From positions 1 through 5,885 of the forward strand of contig CAMWHN010000143.1 in the NCBI GenBank assembly GCA_947174085.1: a DNA stretch of 5,885 nucleotides. Reading direction: 5' to 3'. How positions within the stretch are numbered: position 1 is the stretch's first letter; every line of letters starts with the position of its first letter. Origin of the DNA: an uncultured Ruminococcus sp. (GTDB lineage Bacteria > Bacillota > Clostridia > Oscillospirales > Ruminococcaceae). The notes beneath the pieces were generated by a model that worked only from the letters and a program-made list of their open reading frames with translations, was not told the origin of the DNA and did not search any database. Below, in pieces: positions 1 through 5,885 of this stretch. The translations under genes were made by a program, and so were the position numbers.

Positions 1-638
1 GTATTGGAATCAGGATTAAATAATTTTCGACCATAAAGTAATTTGTTTTCATTATCTTTATATTCATAATAGTCTGCAACCTCATAATCACCCTTAAAAT
101 AAAAATCTATGAATTTTTCGGGTATCAGCTTTGTATCATTCCAGTGATAAATCGTATGTGTACTGCCATAATGGCTGTAACAAATCATCAGAAGTGTCTG
201 ATTATCCTGAATTTCTAGTTCCCAGCCGATTTGATTTAATTCTTCCCATAGTACAAACTGTCCTGTAAGCGTATCATAATGATAATAGATTCCACGAGGG
301 TTTCCCTTTGTTTCAGCAATAAAAATATCATCATGACCATCAAAATCATAATCTTCTGTGATAATATCTGCATTCACAGAAATATTATCTATTGTTTGAA
401 TGAGATTATCATCTATTTTTAAATTAATTTCTTCTTTGTAACGAGAATATGACAAAATTCCTGTAGTAATATTTTCTGTTGTTATTGATTGTGTTGTATC
501 TAATTCTATTTTAATTTCCTGTGTTTCTAACTCTGTTTCAACAGGTGTCTTATTTTCCTGTGTACAGCCTGTCATCATACAGAATAACAAACTGAATAAA
601 AATATTATTTTAATTATAATTTTGCTATATTTCATCAT
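1..638 (-). CDS. Putative lipoprotein with aspartate-rich FG-GAP/VCBS-like repeat motif (3' end outside window)
   Basis: The frame is open from ATG 638 to the left edge (about 212 codons) with no stop, so the C-terminus is missing. The N-terminus is a lipoprotein signal: K3, K6 and K10, a hydrophobic stretch from about residue 7 to 22, then MTGC with the lipidation cysteine at residue 25. The -3 residue is Met, a looser lipobox than the usual Leu. A polar Thr/Glu-rich linker follows (about 26-58), suggesting a membrane tether with an exported domain. Residues 95-105 read EDYDFDGHDDI, a DxDxDGxxD calcium-loop-like motif, followed by an aromatic YYHYD...TGxF...EEL stretch (118-134). This combination is familiar from uncharacterised FG-GAP/XAC2610-like exported proteins. 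The ATG overlaps the hslO stop (ATGA), and an in-frame ATG follows at 635. A weak AGGA lies 11 bases before the first ATG, so coupling to hslO is likely. The function is unknown. Existence and lipoprotein nature are well supported; the domain assignment is tentative. Confidence 0.85.
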   Translation of the reverse strand, partial: MMKYSKIIIKIIFLFSLLFCMMTGCTQENKTPVETELETQEIKIELDTTQSITTENITTGILSYSRYKEEINLKIDDNLIQTIDNISVNADIITEDYDFDGHDDIFIAETKGNPRGIYYHYDTLTGQFVLWEELNQIGWELEIQDNQTLLMICYSHYGSTHTIYHWNDTKLIPEKFIDFYFKGDYEVADYYEYKDNENKLLYGRKLFNPDSN

Positions 639-1504
639 TTCTGCATTAATCCTAAAATTTCTTCAGGCGTAAAGCAATATTTTTTATTACAAAAATGACA
701 GCAAACTTCAATCGTTTCATGATTATCTGCAAGTTTCTGTAATTCTTCGTTGCCAATGCTAATTAAAATTCTGGAAGTACGTTCCCGACTGCAATCGCAA
801 ACATAATTTGCCTCTGCTTCGTCTAATATATTCGGCTCTAATCCGTCAAGGCATTTTAATACAATTTGTTCTGCTGTCATGCCGTTTTCAAGCATTTTTG
901 TAAAACTTGGCATGTCAGCTAGATTTTTTTCTAATACTGGAATACAAGCTTCATCTGCAAACGGTAATAGCTGAATCAAAAATCCTCCTGCATGTTTTAC
1001 AGTCAAATCTGGTGCAACTAAAACACCCAAACTTAACACAGTCGGAATCTGTTCACTTGTTGCATAATAATTCGCAATATCTTCCGCAATCTCACCAGAC
1101 ACTAACGGAATTGTTCCAACATAAGGCTCTTTTAAGCCTAAATCTTTAATTACTGATAAAATTCCTGTGCCAACAGCTCCGCCAACGTCTAATTTATTTT
1201 GTTTATTTAATGGAATTTCTACAATATAATTATCTGCACAAGCTTTCACATTGCCCCAACTGTCCGCAATTGCAATCATACTGCCAATTTGTCCGTTACC
1301 GTCAATTCTGACTGTAAGAATATCACTCTCATTTTTTTGACCATAGCCCATGAGTGAAGTTGCTATTGCTAATCTGCCTAATGCAGCAGTTACAACAGCC
1401 GATGGCTTATGAAATTTTTCAATTTGATTTATCATATCTGTTGCATCAATTGCAGATGCAACAACACTGCCATCAGCAGAAATTGCTCTTTTAATGATAC
1501 TCAT
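635..1504 (-). CDS. hslO: Hsp33 redox-regulated molecular chaperone
   Basis: This is a full-length 289-residue Hsp33, a cytosolic holdase. Established family biology: it is kept inactive by zinc bound to four cysteines, and it unfolds its C-terminal switch and binds unfolding proteins when oxidised. The start MSIIKRAISADGSV matches the family's usual opening. The N-terminal substrate-binding domain covers about 1-178 (DGNGQIGSM at 68-76, VGTGILSVIKD at 111-121, SGEIAEDIANYY at 136-147). A helical linker follows, then the zinc switch: CDCSRER with C236/C238 and CHFC with C269/C272, 30 residues apart, ending in a YCFTPEEI stretch. All four zinc ligands are present. Two extra cysteines lie inside the switch: C268, directly before the CxxC, and C277. 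The gene starts 15 bases after the metallophosphoesterase stop, with a good AAGGAG. Its TGA overlaps the downstream lipoprotein ATG. Identity is certain; its role in this operon is inferred. Confidence 0.98.
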   Translation of the reverse strand: MSIIKRAISADGSVVASAIDATDMINQIEKFHKPSAVVTAALGRLAIATSLMGYGQKNESDILTVRIDGNGQIGSMIAIADSWGNVKACADNYIVEIPLNKQNKLDVGGAVGTGILSVIKDLGLKEPYVGTIPLVSGEIAEDIANYYATSEQIPTVLSLGVLVAPDLTVKHAGGFLIQLLPFADEACIPVLEKNLADMPSFTKMLENGMTAEQIVLKCLDGLEPNILDEAEANYVCDCSRERTSRILISIGNEELQKLADNHETIEVCCHFCNKKYCFTPEEILGLMQK

Positions 1505-1514
1505 AAAAAATACT

Positions 1515-1520
1515 CTCCTT
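1515..1520 (-). promoter_or_regulatory. Ribosome binding site of hslO
   Basis: AAGGAG on the minus strand, 10 bases before the hslO ATG at 1504. Its first two bases are the last two of the TAA stop of the upstream metallophosphoesterase, so ribosomes terminating there would sit on the hslO initiation region. It is the best Shine-Dalgarno in the window and fixes the hslO start. Confidence 0.75.
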
Positions 1521-2356
1521 TAGTCTAATGATTCTAAATCAATTACAACCAATTCCGGTTGATTATAAATTCTTGGGATTCTAGTAGATTCTCGTGCTAA
1601 CCCTCGGCTAACAATCATAGTTGTATTTTCTTTCTGATAGAAACCGCCGGCGAATTTTGGAAATAAGCCTTGGTCTGGCGCATATAAGCCATTTAAAATA
1701 ACTGGAATGCGCCATTGTCCGCCGTGAGCATGTCCTGCTAGCACCAAATCAAAATTAGCTGTTACATAATCTTCAAACAATTCAGGTCTATGCGATAATA
1801 AAATTTTATAATTATTATTATTTTTTAGTAATTCCTGTATTTGCTTGAATTGCTTGTTAAAATTACTAGATACAGGGTCTTCTACACCACAGATACTAAT
1901 ATCTTGCCCATGAATAGTGATGTTTTCTATCATACCATTCAGAACATGGACTTGATATTTTTCTAAAATTTCCATTTTCTTGTAGTAAGCTTCCCACCCT
2001 GCATAATATTCATGATTTCCTGTCACATAATAACAGGGATATTTTTCTGCAACGCCTTTTAAAAAATATTCTGTATTATTATCCGGAATTTTATCATCAA
2101 AAATATCACCAGATAAAGCAATTATATCTGGATTTTGTTCTTCTATGGCTTGAATTAAATTTTTTTCTTCTTCGCCATATTTACAAGAATGCAGGTCTGT
2201 AACTAAAACAATTCTAATTGGACTAGTAATTTTTTCAGATTTTATCATATAATTTTTAATTTTCAAGCCGTTATATAATCCAATCAGCAATAATATAATT
2301 AATATACTTGCTGAAATAATTTTTACTTTTTTATTCTTCTTTTTATTTTTACTCAT
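1520..2356 (-). CDS. Membrane-anchored metallophosphoesterase (YkuE/YaeI-like)
   Basis: A 278-residue calcineurin-like phosphoesterase with a complete set of metal-binding motifs: TDLH (D54, H56), SGDIFDD (D84), GNHE (N114, H115), a lone SHRPE histidine (H189) and GHAHGGQ (H209, H211). Such enzymes hydrolyse phosphomonoesters or diesters at a two-metal centre. The GHAHGGQ plus the IPVILNGLYAPDQGLFPKFAGG segment (217-238) fits the YkuE/YaeI group, whose natural substrates are poorly defined (UDP-diacylglucosamine-type lipid nucleotides in some relatives). The N-terminus has seven lysines in the first ten residues, then one hydrophobic helix (about 13-28) with no cleavage site. This predicts an N-in anchor with the catalytic domain outside. 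Unlike Bacillus YkuE, a known Tat substrate, there is no twin arginine, so Sec-dependent insertion is likely. The ATG overlaps the methyltransferase TGA (ATGA, 2353-2356) with only a weak GGA upstream, implying translational coupling. Family assignment is firm; the substrate is unknown. Confidence 0.92.
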   Translation of the reverse strand: MSKNKKKNKKVKIISASILIILLLIGLYNGLKIKNYMIKSEKITSPIRIVLVTDLHSCKYGEEEKNLIQAIEEQNPDIIALSGDIFDDKIPDNNTEYFLKGVAEKYPCYYVTGNHEYYAGWEAYYKKMEILEKYQVHVLNGMIENITIHGQDISICGVEDPVSSNFNKQFKQIQELLKNNNNYKILLSHRPELFEDYVTANFDLVLAGHAHGGQWRIPVILNGLYAPDQGLFPKFAGGFYQKENTTMIVSRGLARESTRIPRIYNQPELVVIDLESLD

Positions 2357-3132
2357 AACATTTCCGGCTTTCTGGCAATAAATAAAATACGTTCTGTGCG
2401 TTCTGAAACAGGAGAGAGCAATTCTGGTATATCAAGTTTTGCATCTGCATCAAATTTCGCAATTAATTCTAAACCAGCATGTTTCAAAGCCGTTTCAATT
2501 TCCTGAATTGGATATGCTGTTTCTGTGATAAATTCGTCAGTACGATAATAGCAATTACTATCTTGTTGCAATGCAAAAAACGTTAATTGCATTTCTACAG
2601 TATTATTTTTTAAATGATTTTCCCAAACGCAAAATACTTCATCTGTGTCATATAAAAAAACTTGATTATTCAGAATTTCATGATGTTTATAAAGCGTATT
2701 CATATCAAAAATAAATAAGCCTTTCGGTTGTGCAAACAGCGAAACTTTTTGAAATACTTTTTGAATATCTTCCAAAGAATCCAAATGATTTAAACTATCT
2801 AGCATACAGACTGTAATATCTATTGTTCCGAACATGTCTAATTCTCGCATATCCTGACAAAGATATTGAATTTCTAAATCACTTTCTAATTTTTTCTGCA
2901 TGGCTTGATTCAGCATAGCCGGAGAATTATCCACACCGATTACATCATAGCCTAATTTTGCAAGTTCTTCACTAAGAGAGCCACTGCCACAGGCTAAATC
3001 TAATAATAGCGTTCCGTCTGTATCTGTTTGAATATATTTCTGAATTATATAATGCAAACGTTCTGCACGTTTGGTATAATTCACGTTCTTAGTTAAATTA
3101 TCATAAAATTCGGCAAAATTATTATAATTCAT
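2353..3132 (-). CDS. Class I SAM-dependent methyltransferase, YqeM-like
   Basis: A soluble Rossmann-fold methyltransferase of 259 residues from ATG 3132. Motif I is LDLACGSGSLSEEL (44-57, the SAM-binding glycine loop). An acidic residue after strand 2 sits in GYDVIGVDNSPAML (61-74, D68 contacting the ribose). CQDMREL follows at 92-98, then a motif IV-like CMLDSLNHL (109-117) and GLFIFDMNT (138-146). The opening MNYNNFAEFYDNL and the closing ERTERILFIARK match the Bacillus YqeM group, whose substrate is not established. The frame stays open upstream to TTG 3162 (ten more codons, GTG 3147 between). I choose ATG 3132 because the family begins with this N/Y-x-x-FAxxYD segment and the TTG lies at the foot of a hairpin. 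No start has a good Shine-Dalgarno; AAGTGA lies about 11 bases before the ATG. It sits downstream of secA and overlaps the phosphoesterase gene by 4 bases. Family confidence is high, target unknown. Confidence 0.92.
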   Translation of the reverse strand: MNYNNFAEFYDNLTKNVNYTKRAERLHYIIQKYIQTDTDGTLLLDLACGSGSLSEELAKLGYDVIGVDNSPAMLNQAMQKKLESDLEIQYLCQDMRELDMFGTIDITVCMLDSLNHLDSLEDIQKVFQKVSLFAQPKGLFIFDMNTLYKHHEILNNQVFLYDTDEVFCVWENHLKNNTVEMQLTFFALQQDSNCYYRTDEFITETAYPIQEIETALKHAGLELIAKFDADAKLDIPELLSPVSERTERILFIARKPEML

Positions 3133-3160
3133 AACTGATTCATTCACTTTCTTATGATAC

Positions 3161-3200
3161 AACAGCCCCCTTTTTTCAGAAAGGGAGCTGTTAAATTTTT
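3161..3200. terminator. Terminator-like stem-loop between secA and the methyltransferase gene
   Basis: An inverted repeat with arms 3161-3173 and 3180-3192 (13 bases each) around a 6-base loop. Read on the plus strand, 12 of 13 positions pair, with one C/A mismatch (3167/3186), and the stem is followed by AAATTTTTATTATTT. This looks like an intrinsic terminator for plus-strand (antisense) transcription. Read on the minus strand, the direction of all the genes here, the mismatch becomes a U-G wobble, so the stem is continuous. It is followed by GTATCATAAG instead of a U-run, so it is not a canonical terminator for secA. It begins about 10 bases after the secA stop and its 3' arm reaches the alternative TTG start of the methyltransferase. 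It may end or attenuate secA transcripts, protect their 3' ends, or stop antisense RNA. The structure is clear; its function is inferred. Confidence 0.6.
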
Positions 3201-3201
3201 A

Positions 3202-5871
3202 TTATTTCTTCGCTTCTGGAGAACCTGCATTTGGTGCATTTGGTTTTAGTACTTGTTGTCTAGGCGGTGCTTGATTCTGTTGCACTTGGATTGTCATTAA
3301 CATTCTAATCGTTTCTTCACGAATGCTATCAACCATGGCATCAAACATTTCAAAGCCTTCATAACGATATTCTACAACAGGATTTTTCTGTCCGTAGCTT
3401 CTTAAAGCAATGCCTCGTTTTAACTCCTGCATATCATCAATATGTGCCATCCATTTTGTATCAACTACACGGAGCATAACAACACGTTCTAATTCACGAA
3501 TAATTTTCTCACCGTAATTTTGTTCTTTTTCCGCATATTTTGCCTTAATTTTATCAACTAAGAACTGTGTAACACTAGTTTTTGTCTGTTTTGGCAATTC
3601 TTCTTCAGAATATACTAAATCGCCGTCTTCTAGTAACCAACCATAGAAATAATCTCTTAGCCCAACAAGATTCCAGTCTTCCTGTACATCTTCTTCCGCA
3701 AGATATTGTCCTGCTACACTGGTAACCAGTTCTTCCATCATTTTAAGAATAGACGCATGTAAATCTTCTCCGTCTAAAACTTGCGCACGCTGTTTATAAA
3801 TAATTTCACGTTGTGCATTCATAACATCATCATAATTCAACGTATTTTTTCTAATACTGAAATTTCTGCCTTCGACTTTTTTCTGAGAAGATGCAATAAT
3901 TTTCGTTAGCCATTTACTTTCAATTGGCTGTGTTTCTTCTACGTTCAGAGAACGCATTACATTTTCCATTCTGTCACCGGCGAAAATACGCATTAAATCA
4001 TCTTCTACAGACAAGAAGAAACGACTTTCTCCAGGGTCTCCCTGACGACCGGAACGACCACGCAACTGGTTATCAATACGACGTGATTCATGGCGTTCCG
4101 TACCAATAATATATAAACCGCCTGCTTCTCGTACTGCAACAGCAGATTCTTTCACTTGTGCATCATATTTTTCATAAAGTTTTCTATACACTTCACGAGC
4201 TTCTAAAATTTCCGGATTTTCCGTATCTGCAAAACCAATCGCTTCGTTAATAATCGCATCATCATAGAGTTGTTCGCCATTAGGCTTTTGCAATTTACGC
4301 AATTCTGCTCTGGAGGTAAATTCTGCATTACCGCCTAAAATAATATCTGTACCACGACCAGCCATGTTAGTCGCAATGGTAACAGCACCTAATTTACCAG
4401 CCTGTGCAACAATTTCAGCTTCTCTTGCATGATATTTTGCGTTCAAAACAGAATGTTTAATACCACGTTTTTTTAGTAATTGCGACAATAATTCAGATTT
4501 TTCAATAGAAACTGTACCAACCAAAACAGGTTGTCCTTTTTTATTGCATTCTGCAATCTGGTCAATAATAGACAAGAATTTTCCTTTTTCAGAACGATAG
4601 ACTTGGTCTGAATGGTCAATTCTCTGTACAGGTCTATTTGTCGGAATGGCAATTACATCTAGTTTATAAATTTCTTTAAATTCATCTTCTTCTGTCATCG
4701 CTGTACCAGTCATGCCAGATAATTTTGCATATAATCTAAAATAATTCTGGAATGTAATTGTTGCAAGTGTTTTAGATTCTCTCTGAACTTTTACGCCCTC
4801 TTTGGCTTCAATTGCCTGATGTAAACCGTCATTGAATCTTCTACCGAGCATTTTACGTCCCGTAAATTCATCAACGATAATTACTTCATCATCTTCTACG
4901 ATATAATCAATATCATTTTTCATGACACCAACGGCTTTTAAAGCCTGATTAATATGATGCAAAAGCGTTAAGTTTTCCTGTGCCATGAGATTTTCTATAT
5001 GGAAATGCTTTTCTGCTTTTTCCACACCACGTCTTGTAATAGTCGCTGTTTTTGCTTTTTCATCAATAATATAATCTGCACCTTCGCTAATTTCTTCTTG
5101 GTCAACTTTGTCGTCCATTTCTACAACTGTAGTTGGTGTTAGAGTCTTTACAAATTTATCTACTAGTGTATATAACTCTGTGGACTTATCGCCTTGCCCT
5201 GAAATAATTAATGGTGTTCTTGCTTCGTCAATTAAAATAGAGTCAACTTCATCGACAATTGCAAAATTTAATTCACGCTGTACCATGTCTTTTTTATAAG
5301 TTACCATGTTATCACGCAAATAATCAAAACCAAATTCGTTATTCGTACCGTAAGTAATATCACAAGCATAGGCTTTTCTTCTCTGTGCATTTGTCAAACC
5401 GTGTAAAATACAGCCAACAGTTAAGCCTAAAAATCTATGCACTTTACCCATTTCTTCGGACTGCGTTTTAGCTAAATAATCATTTACTGTAACAACATGA
5501 ACACCTTTGCCACTCAAAGCATTCGCATAAGCGGCAAGACACGCAACTAAAGTTTTACCTTCACCGGTTTTCATTTCAGCAATACGTCCCTGATGTAGCA
5601 CAATTGCGCCAATAATCTGCACTTCAAAAGCTTTTTTGCCAAGAACTCTATAACCAGCTTCACGAACAGTTGCCAAAGCTTCCGGCAAGATAGAATCTAA
5701 AGATTCCCCCTCTTTGATACGTTCTTTAAATTCTATTGTTTTTTCTTTTAATTCTGCATCAGTAAGCTTTTTGTAATCTTCTTCTAATGCAAGAACTTTA
5801 TTTTTAATTGGTTCAATACGAGCAAGCTCTTTCGCACTGTAAGAACCAAATATTGCTGTTAAAATACCCAT
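3202..5871 (-). CDS. secA: Protein translocase subunit SecA
   Basis: A complete 889-residue SecA, the ATPase motor that pushes unfolded preproteins through SecYEG. Visible in order: N-terminal helix (MGILTAIFGSYSAKELARI); Walker A in MKTGEGKT (100-107, K106); TVNDYLA (128-134); YGTNNEFGFDYLRDNM (174-189); DEVDSILIDEARTPLIISG (207-225, Walker B D207/E208); preprotein cross-linking region (about 226-370); SGMTGTA (385-391); second motor domain with TNMAGRGTDI (501-510) and QLRGRSGRQGD (602-612); then the helical wing and scaffold, including NYDDVMNAQRE (679-689) and the VVDTKWMAHIDDMQ two-helix finger (802-815). It is longer than Bacillus SecA (841) mainly through an insertion at about 517-578, common in clostridial SecAs. 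The C-terminus is Gln/Pro/Asn-rich and lacks the cysteine-based zinc/SecB-binding motif. GGCGG lies 9 bases before the ATG. It ends in tandem TAA TAA stops, then a stem-loop. This is the housekeeping SecA; identity is certain. Confidence 0.99.
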   Translation of the reverse strand: MGILTAIFGSYSAKELARIEPIKNKVLALEEDYKKLTDAELKEKTIEFKERIKEGESLDSILPEALATVREAGYRVLGKKAFEVQIIGAIVLHQGRIAEMKTGEGKTLVACLAAYANALSGKGVHVVTVNDYLAKTQSEEMGKVHRFLGLTVGCILHGLTNAQRRKAYACDITYGTNNEFGFDYLRDNMVTYKKDMVQRELNFAIVDEVDSILIDEARTPLIISGQGDKSTELYTLVDKFVKTLTPTTVVEMDDKVDQEEISEGADYIIDEKAKTATITRRGVEKAEKHFHIENLMAQENLTLLHHINQALKAVGVMKNDIDYIVEDDEVIIVDEFTGRKMLGRRFNDGLHQAIEAKEGVKVQRESKTLATITFQNYFRLYAKLSGMTGTAMTEEDEFKEIYKLDVIAIPTNRPVQRIDHSDQVYRSEKGKFLSIIDQIAECNKKGQPVLVGTVSIEKSELLSQLLKKRGIKHSVLNAKYHAREAEIVAQAGKLGAVTIATNMAGRGTDIILGGNAEFTSRAELRKLQKPNGEQLYDDAIINEAIGFADTENPEILEAREVYRKLYEKYDAQVKESAVAVREAGGLYIIGTERHESRRIDNQLRGRSGRQGDPGESRFFLSVEDDLMRIFAGDRMENVMRSLNVEETQPIESKWLTKIIASSQKKVEGRNFSIRKNTLNYDDVMNAQREIIYKQRAQVLDGEDLHASILKMMEELVTSVAGQYLAEEDVQEDWNLVGLRDYFYGWLLEDGDLVYSEEELPKQTKTSVTQFLVDKIKAKYAEKEQNYGEKIIRELERVVMLRVVDTKWMAHIDDMQELKRGIALRSYGQKNPVVEYRYEGFEMFDAMVDSIREETIRMLMTIQVQQNQAPPRQQVLKPNAPNAGSPEAKK

Positions 5872-5880
5872 TCTAAAATA

Positions 5881-5885
5881 CCGCC
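5881..5885 (-). promoter_or_regulatory. Probable ribosome binding site of secA (cut by window edge)
   Basis: GGCGG on the minus strand, 9 bases before the secA ATG at 5871, is an imperfect Shine-Dalgarno at good spacing. The window ends here, so its full extent and the secA promoter cannot be seen. Confidence 0.5.

Noticed and set aside
907..1149. Plus-strand open frame of 80 codons
   Set aside because: It lies wholly inside hslO on the opposite strand, shows no recognisable motif and is low-complexity His/Leu/Gln-rich. It is a shadow of the real gene.
2314..2356. A-rich run in the phosphoesterase start (six A then G) resembling a -1 slippery site
   Set aside because: The gene's reading phase is AAA AAA G, which does not match the A AAA AAG phase needed for -1 slippage. 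The run simply encodes the lysine-rich N-terminus.
3121..3160. TATCAT and TATAAT hexamers upstream of and inside the methyltransferase start as a possible -10 promoter element
   Set aside because: No acceptable -35 hexamer about 17 bases upstream of either, and such hexamers are expected by chance in AT-rich sequence.
3161..3192. Stem-loop considered as a riboswitch or small RNA
   Set aside because: It is a single simple hairpin in a 69-base gap, with no room for an aptamer and no conserved riboswitch motifs.
3924..4109. Plus-strand open frame of 61 codons
   Set aside because: It is antisense to the conserved second motor domain of secA, where strong coding constraint explains the absence of stops. 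No motif or credible gene context.
5108..5299. Plus-strand open frame of 63 codons
   Set aside because: It is antisense to the secA nucleotide-binding domain. The Ser/Thr/Val-rich product looks like an antisense by-product.

Overview
The window is a compact, AT-rich stretch of an apparent Gram-positive (Bacillota) genome, with every gene on the minus strand. The low GC, the A/T-ending codons and a SecA with a clostridial-type insertion and no zinc tail all point to Clostridia. So do the Hsp33 sequence and a lipoprotein with a short acidic/threonine-rich linker. A gut Ruminococcus/Oscillospirales-type anaerobe is my best guess, but that finer placement is inference.

In transcription order (right to left) the layout is: secA, complete (5871-3202); a 69-base gap holding a strong stem-loop; a YqeM-like class I SAM-dependent methyltransferase (3132-2353, with an upstream in-frame TTG at 3162); a membrane-anchored metallophosphoesterase of the YkuE/YaeI type (2356-1520, overlapping its predecessor by 4 bases); hslO, encoding the redox chaperone Hsp33 (1504-635, 15 bases later, with its Shine-Dalgarno touching the previous stop codon); and a lipoprotein gene (from 638, overlapping hslO by 4 bases) that runs off the left edge without a stop. 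Coding density is close to complete, and no stretch over 300 bases lacks a gene.

The four genes after secA are packed tightly enough, with two ATGA overlaps and a 15-base gap, to be one translationally coupled unit. Whether secA is on the same transcript depends on the stem-loop at 3161-3192. In the direction of these genes it is fully paired but has no U-tract after it. On the opposite strand it has one mismatch but is followed by a U-rich run.

A loose functional theme is the cell envelope and protein quality: SecA drives export, the lipoprotein and the N-terminally anchored phosphoesterase are likely Sec-dependent clients, and Hsp33 protects cytosolic proteins under oxidation. This link is inference from proximity. 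I see no mobile element, CRISPR array, tRNA, rRNA or riboswitch, and no convincing new system. The items most worth a second look are the stem-loop, the methyltransferase start, the extra cysteines in the Hsp33 switch and the truncated lipoprotein.
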